A stretch of DNA of 64,000 bases from an uncultured Synechococcus sp. Lineage in GTDB: Bacteria; Cyanobacteriota; Cyanobacteriia; PCC-6307; Cyanobiaceae. A model generated the notes under the pieces. That model saw only the letters and a list, made by a program, of their open reading frames with translations. It made no database searches and was not told where the DNA came from. Position 1 is the first letter of the stretch. Every line of letters begins with the position of its first letter. The stretch covers positions 12,290 through 76,289 of the forward strand of contig CASICK010000010.1 of NCBI GenBank assembly GCA_949373155.1. Reading direction: 5' to 3'. Of the stretch, positions 56,271-63,939 are shown piece by piece. Made by a program: the position numbers and the translations under genes.

Positions 56271-56984
56271 ATGCTTACTGGTCTTTCTTCCTCATCCGAT
56301 CTCAGCGTCGACCAGCTCCTAGAGAAATTCTCCAGTGGCTCATCACGACAAAAACGCTCCTTGATCCCAGCAGTCGAGAAAGCGGCTGATCAGCTGGCTG
56401 CCATGGGTGCCGCTGCTCTGGAGTCCTTTGACCGTGAAGGAGACGACTGGGCTGCGGGTTGGATTTTGCAGATTCTGCACCGTCATCAACCGTCGGCCCT
56501 GAGTTCTCTTCTCGATGCTTCAGGTGGATGGTTTGCTACCAGCTCGGAATCTGATCTGGACTACTCCCCCCTTCAGCAGACACTTCTCGAAGAACGGTTT
56601 GAAGAGGCTGATCGGCTTACGAGTGCCTTCCTTCGCAAGCTGGCCGGTGAGCAAGCTGAACGGCGCGGGTACGTTTACTTCAGCGAAGTCTTGTCCATGA
56701 GTGGGCTGGATCTCGTCACGATGGATCGTCTCTGGATCGCTTATTCCCAAGGCCGATTTGGGTTCTCAGTGCAGGCCCGTTTGCTGGCCACTCTTAATGG
56801 TCGTTACGACAAACTTTGGCCTCGGATTGGTTGGAAAAAGGAAGGAGTCTGGACGCGTTATCCGAAGGCTTTCGATTGGTCCTTGAAGGCTCCAGAGGGC
56901 CATATGCCGCTGGTCAACCAGCTTCGAGGCATTCGACTGATCGATGCATTGCTCAATCATCCGTCCCTGGTTGCTCGTCAATGA
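56271..56984 (+). CDS. gun4: GUN4, porphyrin-binding activator of magnesium chelatase
   Basis: 237 residues. An N-terminal helical part (about 1-85) precedes the GUN4 core from DYSPLQQTLLEERFEEADRLT through FSEVLSMSGLDLVTMDRLW and the C-terminal VWTRYPKAFDWSLKAPEGHMP, typical of the family. It stimulates chlorophyll synthesis by binding protoporphyrin IX and Mg-protoporphyrin. It is followed after 63 bases by an ATP-binding regulatory protein. Confidence 0.95.
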   Translation: MLTGLSSSSDLSVDQLLEKFSSGSSRQKRSLIPAVEKAADQLAAMGAAALESFDREGDDWAAGWILQILHRHQPSALSSLLDASGGWFATSSESDLDYSPLQQTLLEERFEEADRLTSAFLRKLAGEQAERRGYVYFSEVLSMSGLDLVTMDRLWIAYSQGRFGFSVQARLLATLNGRYDKLWPRIGWKKEGVWTRYPKAFDWSLKAPEGHMPLVNQLRGIRLIDALLNHPSLVARQ

Positions 56985-57047
56985 GTTGCTGCCCTATGGC
57001 GTGGATTCGTTAGAGGGGTATGGTCAAAACAGAATGCTTCGGTCCTG

Positions 57048-57554
57048 ATGTCATCGCGGCTTGGATCGACTTCAGGGTCGTTCAGTTTCAATTTCACCCC
57101 ATCCTTCCAACGAACGCGTTGGGCTGACTTCATTCTTCCTTCAACGCTCCAACTCTCTCCGTTGTTGGAGTTACTGCTTGATCCCGTGGACTGTGTTGAG
57201 ACAACCGGTCGGCTTCAGCTCGGTCTTCAGGAAGCGCTTGTTAATGCTGTCCGTCATGGGAACTCTGGCGATCCCAACAAGTGCTTGCGTGTGCGCCGCA
57301 TTCTCACCCCTCAATGGATGATTTGGCAGATCCAGGACGAGGGTGAAGGAGTCCCCACCCATGCACGTCTCGGGGAACTTCCTGAGTGCATCGAAGCGAA
57401 TCAAGGCCGTGGATTGTTTTTGATCTATCAGTGTTTTGACGATGTGCGTTGGAGTCGCCGCGGCAATCGTGTCCAGCTGGCATGTCGCAGGCCCGACTCT
57501 CGAGTGGCGTCTCTCAACGGTGCGGACAGCCAGGGTCTTTCAGTTCCCGCCTGA
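57048..57554 (+). CDS. Anti-sigma regulatory factor-like ATPase (HATPase)
   Basis: 168 residues. The GHKL-fold has N box LGLQEALVNAVRHGN (about 65-79), G1 box IQDEGEGVP and G2-like NQGRGLFLIYQCFDDV. This is the serine-kinase/anti-sigma group that phosphorylates STAS proteins. The target may be the STAS protein at 21746 or a different one. Its 3' end overlaps a convergent gene by 41 bases. Confidence 0.85.
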   Translation: MSSRLGSTSGSFSFNFTPSFQRTRWADFILPSTLQLSPLLELLLDPVDCVETTGRLQLGLQEALVNAVRHGNSGDPNKCLRVRRILTPQWMIWQIQDEGEGVPTHARLGELPECIEANQGRGLFLIYQCFDDVRWSRRGNRVQLACRRPDSRVASLNGADSQGLSVPA

Positions 57555-57768
57555 TCCAGCGGAGTGCTTGCTCTGTGAGCTCCTCAACATCGTGACGCTC
57601 TCCTCCCTGGATGAGTTGCGACAGAGCAGCAGCCATCAATTCAGCGCTACGACGGTCGGCATCGGTCTTTAAACGATGCCAGTCACGGTCACCAAGACTC
57701 AAGCATTGATGAAGGTCCTTGGCGAGTTCAGGGGCAGCTTCTGGCCAGCGAGATTCTGCCGTTGACAT
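57514..57768 (-). CDS. Hypothetical helical protein
   Basis: 84 residues, MSTAESRWPEAAPELAKDLHQCL..., all-helical and charged (RRSAELMAAALSQLIQGGERHDVEELTEQALRWIRREL). No family is recognised. Its 3' end overlaps the HATPase gene by 41 bases in convergent orientation. It starts about 75 bases from the plus-strand gene at 57843, divergently. Confidence 0.7.
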   Translation of the reverse strand: MSTAESRWPEAAPELAKDLHQCLSLGDRDWHRLKTDADRRSAELMAAALSQLIQGGERHDVEELTEQALRWIRRELKDPGCPHR

Positions 57769-57842
57769 TGTCTTTTAACGATCTGGTGCCTTTATCCTGA
57801 TGCTTCACGTCTGACGTTGTGACGTGCATCGCGAAGGCTTTC

Positions 57843-58109
57843 ATGGCATCAGGCTTCCGTCACAAACAATTGCGTCCATTGCATGCTTTGGGCACCTTGA
57901 TTCACTTTCAGCCAAGGCGTTGGGAAGGAAACGATGTCCGCTCGAGGCGTCGATTGCAACGTCGAGGCCTTGTTCAACAACTTGTTGAAGGCCAAAATGA
58001 ATTTGAATGGATTTTTAAACCGAAATCAGCACCTATTTTTTGGCGTTCACTTCGATGGGGCGGTCCCGGAGTTTTTATTGGATTTATGTTGGCGAAACTA
58101 TCAACGTGA
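57843..58109 (+). CDS. Small protein with C-terminal helix
   Basis: 88 residues from ATG 57843 (MASGFRHKQLRPLHALG). The middle is very basic (VRSRRRLQRRGLVQQL), then comes a hydrophobic tail (WGGPGVFIGFMLAKL) that could be a membrane helix. The style fits cyanobacterial small membrane proteins. An alternative start at 57819 adds 8 residues. No family is recognised. Confidence 0.5.
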   Translation: MASGFRHKQLRPLHALGTLIHFQPRRWEGNDVRSRRRLQRRGLVQQLVEGQNEFEWIFKPKSAPIFWRSLRWGGPGVFIGFMLAKLST

Positions 58110-58130
58110 AGCCACAACAAATGCCTTAAT

Positions 58131-58445
58131 TCAACATACGAGAGACTTTTGATGCACAATCACAAGAGATTCAGGCACGGTATTTAACCCTTCAGTTGAA
58201 TCAGGCAGTTCATTGGAATGAGCTGGAACGGCTTGACCTTTCAACCAAGATTGATGCAGTGCATGGCGCCGCGTATCTTCCTGAAGAACAAGTCGATCGG
58301 CAGCATGTTGAGGTGTTTCACCATGCAAAAGGGCTGTACGGGTACAGATTCCAAAACCATGAGCCTCCACCTGCACTTTTCCTTCCATTAGAACCAACTG
58401 GAATGTCCAGCCTTGAAGCCAGCGGACATGAAAAGGGTTGATCAT
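58131..58445 (-). CDS. Hypothetical protein
   Basis: 104 residues from 58445 (MINPFHVRWLQGWTFQLVLMEGK). A beta-rich front part (VQVEAHGFGICTRTAL) and helical rear (ADRLVLQEDTRRHALHQSWLKGQ) have protein-like composition. No family is recognised. The longer frame to 58472 adds 9 residues. It lies between the 57843 gene (convergent) and the methyltransferase gene upstream on the same strand. Confidence 0.55.
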   Translation of the reverse strand: MINPFHVRWLQGWTFQLVLMEGKVQVEAHGFGICTRTALLHGETPQHAADRLVLQEDTRRHALHQSWLKGQAVPAHSNELPDSTEGLNTVPESLVIVHQKSLVC

Positions 58446-58520
58446 CAAAGCCCTCGGCAAGGGTTCCTGCACCTTATGGGGCGCTGGTCGACATCAATGC
58501 AGGTATGTCAGGGAATCACT

Positions 58521-59576
58521 TCAAGGCTTGTTGGCCGTCCAAACCCTCACCATGAAATGGGATTCAGCTGAAATCCCTGTGAAGCCAGCATGACTGAGGC
58601 GTGATTCGATGTCATCTGAAATGAAATCTCTGTAGAAAGGCTCATGAAAGATCCGCCGGAAGTTATCCATTGCCACGCTGTACTGCGGTGAATCTTTGAG
58701 TTGAATCGAGTCGGCAAGAACAAGAACTCCACCGGGCTCTAGCAATCGGTAAGCATCATTAAGAACAGCCTGGCGTGCATCAGCAGGAAGTTCATGCATG
58801 AGGAAAACGCAGGTCACAGCCTGCATGCTTTCGTCACCAAAGGGCATGGATTCGCCATTGCCTTGCAGCAGCTGCACAAGACTGTCTCTTCCCTTGTTCA
58901 GCCAACGATTGGCCTGCCGCAAATAGGATTCAGAAAGATCTAATCCATACAGTGAGGCTTTAGGCAGAGCAGCTCTGATCTGGTGGAGCGTCCGACCGGT
59001 TCCCGTCGCGACGTCAAGGATGCGAAGACTGGCTTCTGGGCGATCACTAAACCGATTTAAGCCCCGTTTCAAGGGAGCGATCAGTCTCCGGCGCATGGAA
59101 TCTGCGGCACCGTTGAACAGGATGTCGACTTGTAAGTCATAAAGCTCAGCAGAGTGATCGCTGAGATAACCATCGGTTTGATGATGGAAATTTTGTAGGT
59201 AGTAATCCGGATACAGCTCTTTGTCGTGTGTATCAGGGATGTCTTGGACGTTTCGAGACCTCCGCCTGGCCCAATTCGAGGGAAGGTCAAGCCAAACGCG
59301 TGGGTAGCGTTCGGCCCACTCCAACCATGGAATATCAAACAGCAGAGATTTGGGATAAAGCCCCTGCTCCGACTCCTGCCAGTCGATGTCCTGAAGAGCG
59401 CTTAATGAGCGCCTTAATTCGTTCATTAACGCATCAGGGACAGGCTCTGTGCTGGGCACGACATCGGGTGCCAACAGCTCCATGGCTTTGGTGCTCAGCT
59501 CCTTATGGACGAGTCCTGCCAGGCCCCTGCCCTGCTGGATGGTGCGGTAAGCAATTTCAGTCAGGCTCGACGCCAT
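58521..59576 (-). CDS. Class I SAM-dependent methyltransferase
   Basis: 351 residues. The Rossmann-like core starts at about residue 180 with motif I LDVATGTGRTLHQI, then LYGLDLSESYLRQANRW and CVFLMHELPADARQAV. An N-terminal 160-residue domain precedes it (PWLEWAERYPRVWLDLPSNW, then PDYYLQNFHHQTDGYLSD). It resembles UbiE-like C-methyltransferases with a chloroplast-type N-terminal part. The substrate is unknown. Confidence 0.85.
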   Translation of the reverse strand: MASSLTEIAYRTIQQGRGLAGLVHKELSTKAMELLAPDVVPSTEPVPDALMNELRRSLSALQDIDWQESEQGLYPKSLLFDIPWLEWAERYPRVWLDLPSNWARRRSRNVQDIPDTHDKELYPDYYLQNFHHQTDGYLSDHSAELYDLQVDILFNGAADSMRRRLIAPLKRGLNRFSDRPEASLRILDVATGTGRTLHQIRAALPKASLYGLDLSESYLRQANRWLNKGRDSLVQLLQGNGESMPFGDESMQAVTCVFLMHELPADARQAVLNDAYRLLEPGGVLVLADSIQLKDSPQYSVAMDNFRRIFHEPFYRDFISDDIESRLSHAGFTGISAESHFMVRVWTANKP

Positions 59577-59727
59577 TGGGCTGTAGTCCTATCAATACGC
59601 CTATTCCAATGGATGAGCCCATGGAACGGGGGATGCAAAACAAGTCATTCGGGCAAGAAATATGAAGTTGATGCAAATTCCGTATCAATCGATACAGAAT
59701 ATTTGCATCGAAACGAGGCCTTGCGCC

Positions 59728-59994
59728 ATGAAAGCCGTTCTTCGTTCTCTTCAGGTTGGCTACAGCGGCAATGTGCTGGAGCGTCGCCAGAAGTCTGCTG
59801 CTGAGTTTCTTGCCTGGGCCGATCATCACGCCCATGAGCAAAGGCTGAGCCAATCCAGTCATGCCCAGCTAGAAGAGCATCCAGATCTTCTTGATTCCAG
59901 GAGCGCACTTGCTCAACAGCGTGTTTGGGCGAATCGCCATGCCCATGAAAGGCACCTCCGTGACAGCGCAATGGTTCATTTGCGGCATGGCTGA
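59728..59994 (+). CDS. Small protein with two HAHE repeats
   Basis: 88 residues from ATG 59728 (MKAVLRSLQVGYSGNVLERRQ). It contains two copies of a roughly 25-residue unit: FLAWADHHAHEQRLSQSSHAQLEEH and RVWANRHAHERHLRDSAMVHLRHG. Shared positions are W-A-x-x-H-A-H-E-x-x-L-x-x-S, with histidines placed to bind metal or heme. No signal peptide or family is recognised. An inverted repeat follows at 60026. Confidence 0.6.
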   Translation: MKAVLRSLQVGYSGNVLERRQKSAAEFLAWADHHAHEQRLSQSSHAQLEEHPDLLDSRSALAQQRVWANRHAHERHLRDSAMVHLRHG

Positions 59995-60025
59995 TTGCAG
60001 GCAATTAACAGCAGGCAGCATGGAT

Positions 60026-60059
60026 CCCTTTTGAACATCGATCACGATGCTCAAAAGGG
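60026..60059. repeat. Inverted repeat downstream of the HAHE-repeat gene
   Basis: CCCTTTTGAACATCG and CGATGCTCAAAAGGG (one mismatch) flank ATCA. It is long and stable, but no T-run follows, so it is a hairpin or a weak terminator rather than a canonical one. Confidence 0.7.
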
Positions 60060-60221
60060 GTTGAGGAAATGGCTAAACATCTCTATGATGAATGTTGATA
60101 TGAGTCAATATTCCCCAAAATCAGACGATTCAGAACTTTGGTCATAGGCATCCAAGAGATGCAAATTGTCTGAGCAAGGGACGAGTTACTCTGAATAAAT
60201 TCGAGACTGATTGCGTCCTAG

Positions 60222-60428
60222 ATGTTTAGCAATAAATCCCTTCCGAATTCCGTTAAGGTTTTTTATTGGGTCTGGGCATTCTCTTTTCCCTATGATTATC
60301 AATTTTTGCCATTGCCCGAACAACCAACGGGTATCACATTTATTTCTATTTGGATTGTATGGTTAGGGATTGGTGGTTTAGTGGTAATACCGCTTGGAGA
60401 ATGGATAACGAAAAGAAGGAAAGAATAG
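60222..60428 (+). CDS. Small membrane protein (68 residues)
   Basis: Aromatic-rich start (FYWVWAFSFPYDYQFLPLP), a hydrophobic segment (ITFISIWIVWLGIGGLVVIPL) and a basic tail (ITKRRKE). No family is recognised. It lies in an AT-rich stretch. A small CTAAACA/TGTTTAG inverted repeat follows the stop. Confidence 0.55.
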   Translation: MFSNKSLPNSVKVFYWVWAFSFPYDYQFLPLPEQPTGITFISIWIVWLGIGGLVVIPLGEWITKRRKE

Positions 60429-60538
60429 AATTATTTTTCTAAACATTTATCTAAGTGTTTAGAACCTTTGATTGGTTGACATCGGATGTGGTGTTGATGC
60501 TTTCTCTCTTTAAACCTGTTGAATAGGGGGATAGGGCA

Positions 60539-60724
60539 TCAGCGTGTGGACAGCTCTTCGATCGAAAACTCACCACGCAAGGCCCTCGCATCTTGAATTC
60601 TCTGTTGGCTTGCAAGGTGTCTTAAGCGCTCGTCAAGCCATAGGCGTAAGCGAGGGGTGAACAGCTGAGACGATGGTTCATCTGATGGTTGGTATTCGCC
60701 AAATGGAATCGTCATCAGAGCCAA
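60539..60724 (-). CDS. Hypothetical small protein (61 residues)
   Basis: MALMTIPFGEYQPSDEP..., with a helical middle (RLWLDERLRHLASQQRIQDARAL) and C-terminal EFSIEELSTR. A start at MTIPFGEY is possible. No family is recognised, and there are no partners on the same strand nearby. Protein-like composition is the only support. Confidence 0.5.
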   Translation of the reverse strand: MALMTIPFGEYQPSDEPSSQLFTPRLRLWLDERLRHLASQQRIQDARALRGEFSIEELSTR

Positions 60725-60969
60725 TGAGGTAATTCACGGTAACGAGATAGGAGCAAGAAGTGGGTTTTCCTGCTGCAAATAATGACCTGTTTAGATCGGG
60801 CTTTTAGATTATTTTTATCATCGACAATGCATTCCTCTTGAAATTTAAGGCAATTTTCGATAAATGACTATTTAAGAGCTCAATTGAATGATGACCAATA
60901 TCCCTTGTCAGATTTATGAACCTTCACCCCAATTCTGATTTTGTAGATGTCGGAACTGTTGAGAGGGAA

Positions 60970-61271
60970 TTACTTTTTATTATTGGCGATTTGAGCAGGT
61001 GTGGCTGCATTCACAACGCCCTTACTGCAATACTTTTGAGCTATTGAATTAGCCCAATTTTTTAAGAATGCTTCTGTCGGTGTTCTCGCAAAATTAGCGG
61101 ATTTAGCGCAAATTCTCTCTGCTCAAGTTCGATTTCTGATATCGGATTGGATCAATCTGCCCACTTCTTTTCATTAATGCCTCGCCACTACGCTTCTGCC
61201 GCTGGAGGAGTCAGATAGGTTGCTGCGACCATCACAACTAAAGCAATGGAGATTGAGGCCAGGTATTTCAT
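60970..61271 (-). pseudogene. Degenerate secreted-protein gene
   Basis: The 5' end (61271-61188) encodes a complete signal peptide MKYLASISIALVVMVAATYL...AAEA that ends in TAG exactly at the cleavage site. Downstream, a different frame (61122-60970) reads KSANFARTPTEAFLKNWANS and ends QIANNKK, with two cysteines. Joining them requires loss of the TAG and a frameshift. It would be a secreted protein of about 100 residues. Continuity is an inference. Confidence 0.45.
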
Positions 61272-61316
61272 TGGCTGGTGGTTTGGGAGGGGGAATCTTT
61301 CGGGGTAGTTTTGTGC

Positions 61317-61686
61317 CTAGTCCTGGTCTTCAGTGATGACATATTGGATTCCTGAAACCACACTGTCGTTTTGCATAAAAAATTCCATCAAGCTTGGGTC
61401 GACAATTTCAATTTTGGTAAAGCTGCCATCAGCGTCTAGTTCAACCCATAACAACCAGCTGTGTGGCCCGTGACCTGTTGGTTCCAGGCCAACGTCTGAG
61501 TACAACTCCCCTGTCACGACACGTAGATAGCGTTTTCATCCAGGCAGGCGCTGCTTCGAGTGCAGCAGGGGCACGCTCATGGCAGCGTCCAAGCCCAAAT
61601 TCTTGGGTCAGGTCAGCAAGTTTCTGTGACAATACAGGGTTAAAAACGTCCATTTCGTATGTGACTGTTTTTTTGTCGTCTGTCAT
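61317..61686 (-). pseudogene. Protein gene split by a one-base frameshift
   Basis: Two minus-strand frames fit one protein of about 122 residues. The first runs MTDDKKTVTYEMDVFNPVL to EAAPAWMK. In the run AAAA at 61536-61533, removing one A makes it continue RYLRVVTGELYSDVGL and on to ITEDQD. The two frames overlap across this point, and the second frame has a TGA directly before the joint. No family is recognised. An ORF starting at GTG 61517 alone would miss the conserved-looking front. Confidence 0.7.
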
Positions 61687-61730
61687 CGGCTCTTAAAAAA
61701 GTTACGCACCTTGTTGGATATGTGAGAGGA

Positions 61731-61877
61731 ATGATGGTGCCTATTCGTCGAAGTGAGGAGGAGTCATTAAATGCCTGCGACAGGGTTCAAGATTTGTTGT
61801 CTCAACCGCTTAAGCGGTAGCCCTATTGCTGGCTTGCCATTGAAGATTCTGAATACGATGCTATCAATACGCTTTGA
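61731..61877 (+). pseudogene. Short frame interrupted by TAG
   Basis: MMVPIRRSEEESLNACDRV to LSQPLKR, an in-frame TAG at 61818-61820, then PYCWLAIEDSEYDAINTL and TGA. Both halves look protein-like and share a frame. Total would be about 48 codons. The evidence is weak. Confidence 0.3.
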
Positions 61878-62041
61878 TCTAGATCTGGCTGTTCGACATC
61901 AAAGACATGGATGAATCAAGAAGAGGTTTATTCCAATGATGGCAAAACCTCTCATTGATCAAAAAATGCTCAAAGAGCATCCGAGCTGAGCAAGATATGG
62001 GACTTACAGTCAGTGTTATCGGAACATATCCTCTGTTGCCC
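61878..62041. other. Intergenic region
   Basis: About 160 bases with no gene visible. Confidence 0.3.
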
Positions 62042-62516
62042 TCAAGTAGACGAAGAATCTTTGTTGATCATATCCAAAAGGTATGGAGCGATGAAACCTT
62101 CATACTCAAGTCTTTTATTAATCGATAATCCCTTCCAGCCATCGACATGAACTCTGCAAGTTACTTCTCCACATAAGCAGGGGTCGGGAAAATAATCAAT
62201 GGAATAATTCCTCATTGCATAGTCAAAAGTAATTTCTTCACCCTGCTCAATATCCCTAAATGCAATAAAATCATGGGCGCCAGTTGCATTTACTGAAATG
62301 CCACATGATGGATTGCATGAGTGATTGACCTTGCTGATTAGTCCTGCATGCTGAACATGCAATGTGGCTGATACTTGTGAAGCATGAGAGTGGTTAGCTG
62401 TAAGATTTTTTTCAATAACTACCAACCATGACTATCTCTCCAACGGAGAAGGACTTCGTAGAAAAGATACCTTCTCCTCTGCCTGGAGTTACCTTCAGCT
62501 CATATCCTACTGACAA
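62042..62516 (-). pseudogene. SET-domain protein split by a one-base frameshift
   Basis: The C-terminal frame (62042-62425) holds NHSCNPSCG, DIEQGEEITFDYA and a CLCGEVTCR post-SET-like cysteine cluster, all hallmarks of SET protein-lysine methyltransferases. Upstream a second frame, possibly starting at TTG 62516, reads VTPGRGEGIFSTKSFSVGEI and MVG, matching the SET start G-x-G-x-G-I-F. The frames meet near 62422, where one extra base (A) breaks them. Intact it would be about 157 residues. Confidence 0.75.
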
Positions 62517-62982
62517 AACTTGATTTAGCAAAATTTGGTTTCTATGGTCACTTTTAGTCTTGTCAATTTCTGCTATTTAGCAATGGGTATTGTCGCTCAT
62601 CATTGGAATGCTTTTTTTAAAATAATCCTTTATCCTAGCATTGATTTTCTGATTGTTGATGAAAATAACTCTTGCTCACAACACAAGCTAAGCAATGTTT
62701 TTTCTTTGTTCTGATTCCAACGTATATTGCAAACTAAACTACCCATGCCAGATTTTAGTTTAGATTAGATCTAGTTATTTTATGTCTAGGCGTATAAGAG
62801 GACCGCTCTTTGACTGGTTGTCGGCATCAAACTTTTCTTGATGCTTTACAGTGAAACTTGATTTTTTGGGATTATTCACATCCGAGCTGATCAGTCCTTT
62901 CTTTTCCTGATCTGATTATCTAAGGCTTCTATTTTAACTCTTTTTGCCATGGGTATTGTTGAAATTTTTAATTTTTATGTAA
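62517..62982. other. AT-rich intergenic region
   Basis: 466 bases, very AT-rich. A 56-codon plus-strand frame at 62544-62714 is hydrophobic and low-complexity and is not called. No terminator or repeat was seen. Confidence 0.5.
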
Positions 62983-63153
62983 TCACGTCTGAAAGCTGAT
63001 TGATGCCACTTCTTTGATAGCCTTGGTAATATGAGTCGCGTTTAAATGCATGAGCATTGGACAGAACTGTTTCAGCGCATCAACTGACGCATCCAGAGCA
63101 TTTGATACTTGCTGTTCATCATTCAGGTGGCTGGACTGAATCGGCGCATTCAA
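62983..63153 (-). CDS. Hypothetical small protein (56 residues)
   Basis: TTG-started frame: NAPIQSSHLNDEQQVSNAL, then DASVDALKQFCPMLMHLNA and a C-terminal helix ITKAIKEVASISF. It has clear helical protein character. It lies back to back with the plus-strand gene at 63194, 40 bases apart. In-frame codons upstream (EVRNK) after a TGA also look coding, so an earlier start may be lost. No family is recognised. Confidence 0.5.
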   Translation of the reverse strand: MNAPIQSSHLNDEQQVSNALDASVDALKQFCPMLMHLNATHITKAIKEVASISFQT

Positions 63154-63193
63154 TTTATTTCGAACTTCGTTTCAATCTACTGGAGGCGAGCTG

Positions 63194-63604
63194 ATGACAA
63201 TCGAAACAGTCGACTACGTGCTTCAGGCACTGATGTCTGCCGGTGGCGAAAAGATCGATTGGATAGAGGGTGAATCGCGCTCTTGCCCTAATGGTAGTTG
63301 GAGCATTTCCGAGAGCACTGACTGCAGTCATTTCGTTCATCTGCCTGAAACGATTACCAGTCGTCTATCACGCCTGGACATCACGGTTAATCAGGAGATC
63401 AACCTGCAGGTGATTTTTGATCCTAAGAGTCGTCGCAATGAAGCCCTCGAGATTTACGAATCAACCACTGCTCGGTCTTTGCTGATACTTATGTTTTGGC
63501 CAGGTTTGGAGTCTGCAAAAACGCTGGCGATTGCAGCCGTCGGTCAATGGCAGAGAGCCATTGAAGACGGCTGGTACGAGAATGATTCAGTTACGCCTAG
63601 CTGA
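63194..63604 (+). CDS. Hypothetical protein
   Basis: 136 residues, MTIETVDYVLQALMSAGGEKIDWIEG.... An alpha/beta pattern has SRSCPNGSWSI and ESTDCSHFVHLPETI in the front and a helical C-terminus (TLAIAAVGQWQRAIEDGW). No family is recognised. It could pair with the small gene at 63680, 75 bases downstream on the same strand. Confidence 0.65.
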   Translation: MTIETVDYVLQALMSAGGEKIDWIEGESRSCPNGSWSISESTDCSHFVHLPETITSRLSRLDITVNQEINLQVIFDPKSRRNEALEIYESTTARSLLILMFWPGLESAKTLAIAAVGQWQRAIEDGWYENDSVTPS

Positions 63605-63679
63605 TCTTCAGGGCAAAGACAGGTGGCATTTATGTAAGACCAAATCACTGCCGATTCCAGCCCCTAAGGCGAGATAGAG

Positions 63680-63829
63680 ATGGGATTTGATAAAGCTCCG
63701 TGTTGTTTCGATTGTCTCGTGAATGGCAATGAGCGAGCAGAATTCACTGAAACGCCTCGATATCCCGTCGAATACTGTTCTTTTGCACCAACTACTCAGA
63801 TTGAATCCAAGCGGTGCAACGCGTCTTAG
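63680..63829 (+). CDS. Small Cys-rich protein (49 residues)
   Basis: MGFDKAPCCFDCLVNGNERA, then EFTETPRYPVEYCSF and ending ESKRCNAS. Five cysteines, with CCFDC near the N-terminus, suggest a metal-binding or disulphide fold. A purine-rich GGCGAG lies 12 bases before the ATG, a plausible ribosome-binding site. No family is recognised. It is the last gene before the glnA terminator. Confidence 0.55.
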   Translation: MGFDKAPCCFDCLVNGNERAEFTETPRYPVEYCSFAPTTQIESKRCNAS

Positions 63830-63853
63830 GTGAATTATTGCCGACCCTACTCA

Positions 63854-63883
63854 TAAAAAATGATCCCCATTTTGAGGATCATT
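63854..63883 (-). terminator. Rho-independent terminator of glnA
   Basis: On the minus strand AATGATCC pairs with GGATCATT around nine bases, followed by six T. It lies 56 bases downstream of the glnA stop. Confidence 0.85.
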
Positions 63884-63939
63884 AAGTAGATATCTTTTGG
63901 CGCTGGTCCTAGAACCCGAGCTCTTCTAAGCCTTGTTGA

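Noticed and set aside
57934..58152. 72-codon plus-strand frame overlapping the 57843 gene
   Set aside because: The 57843 frame has better protein character and a C-terminal membrane helix; the two overlap in different frames.
62544..62714. 56-codon plus-strand frame
   Set aside because: AT-rich, hydrophobic low-complexity translation without a ribosome-binding site or neighbour.
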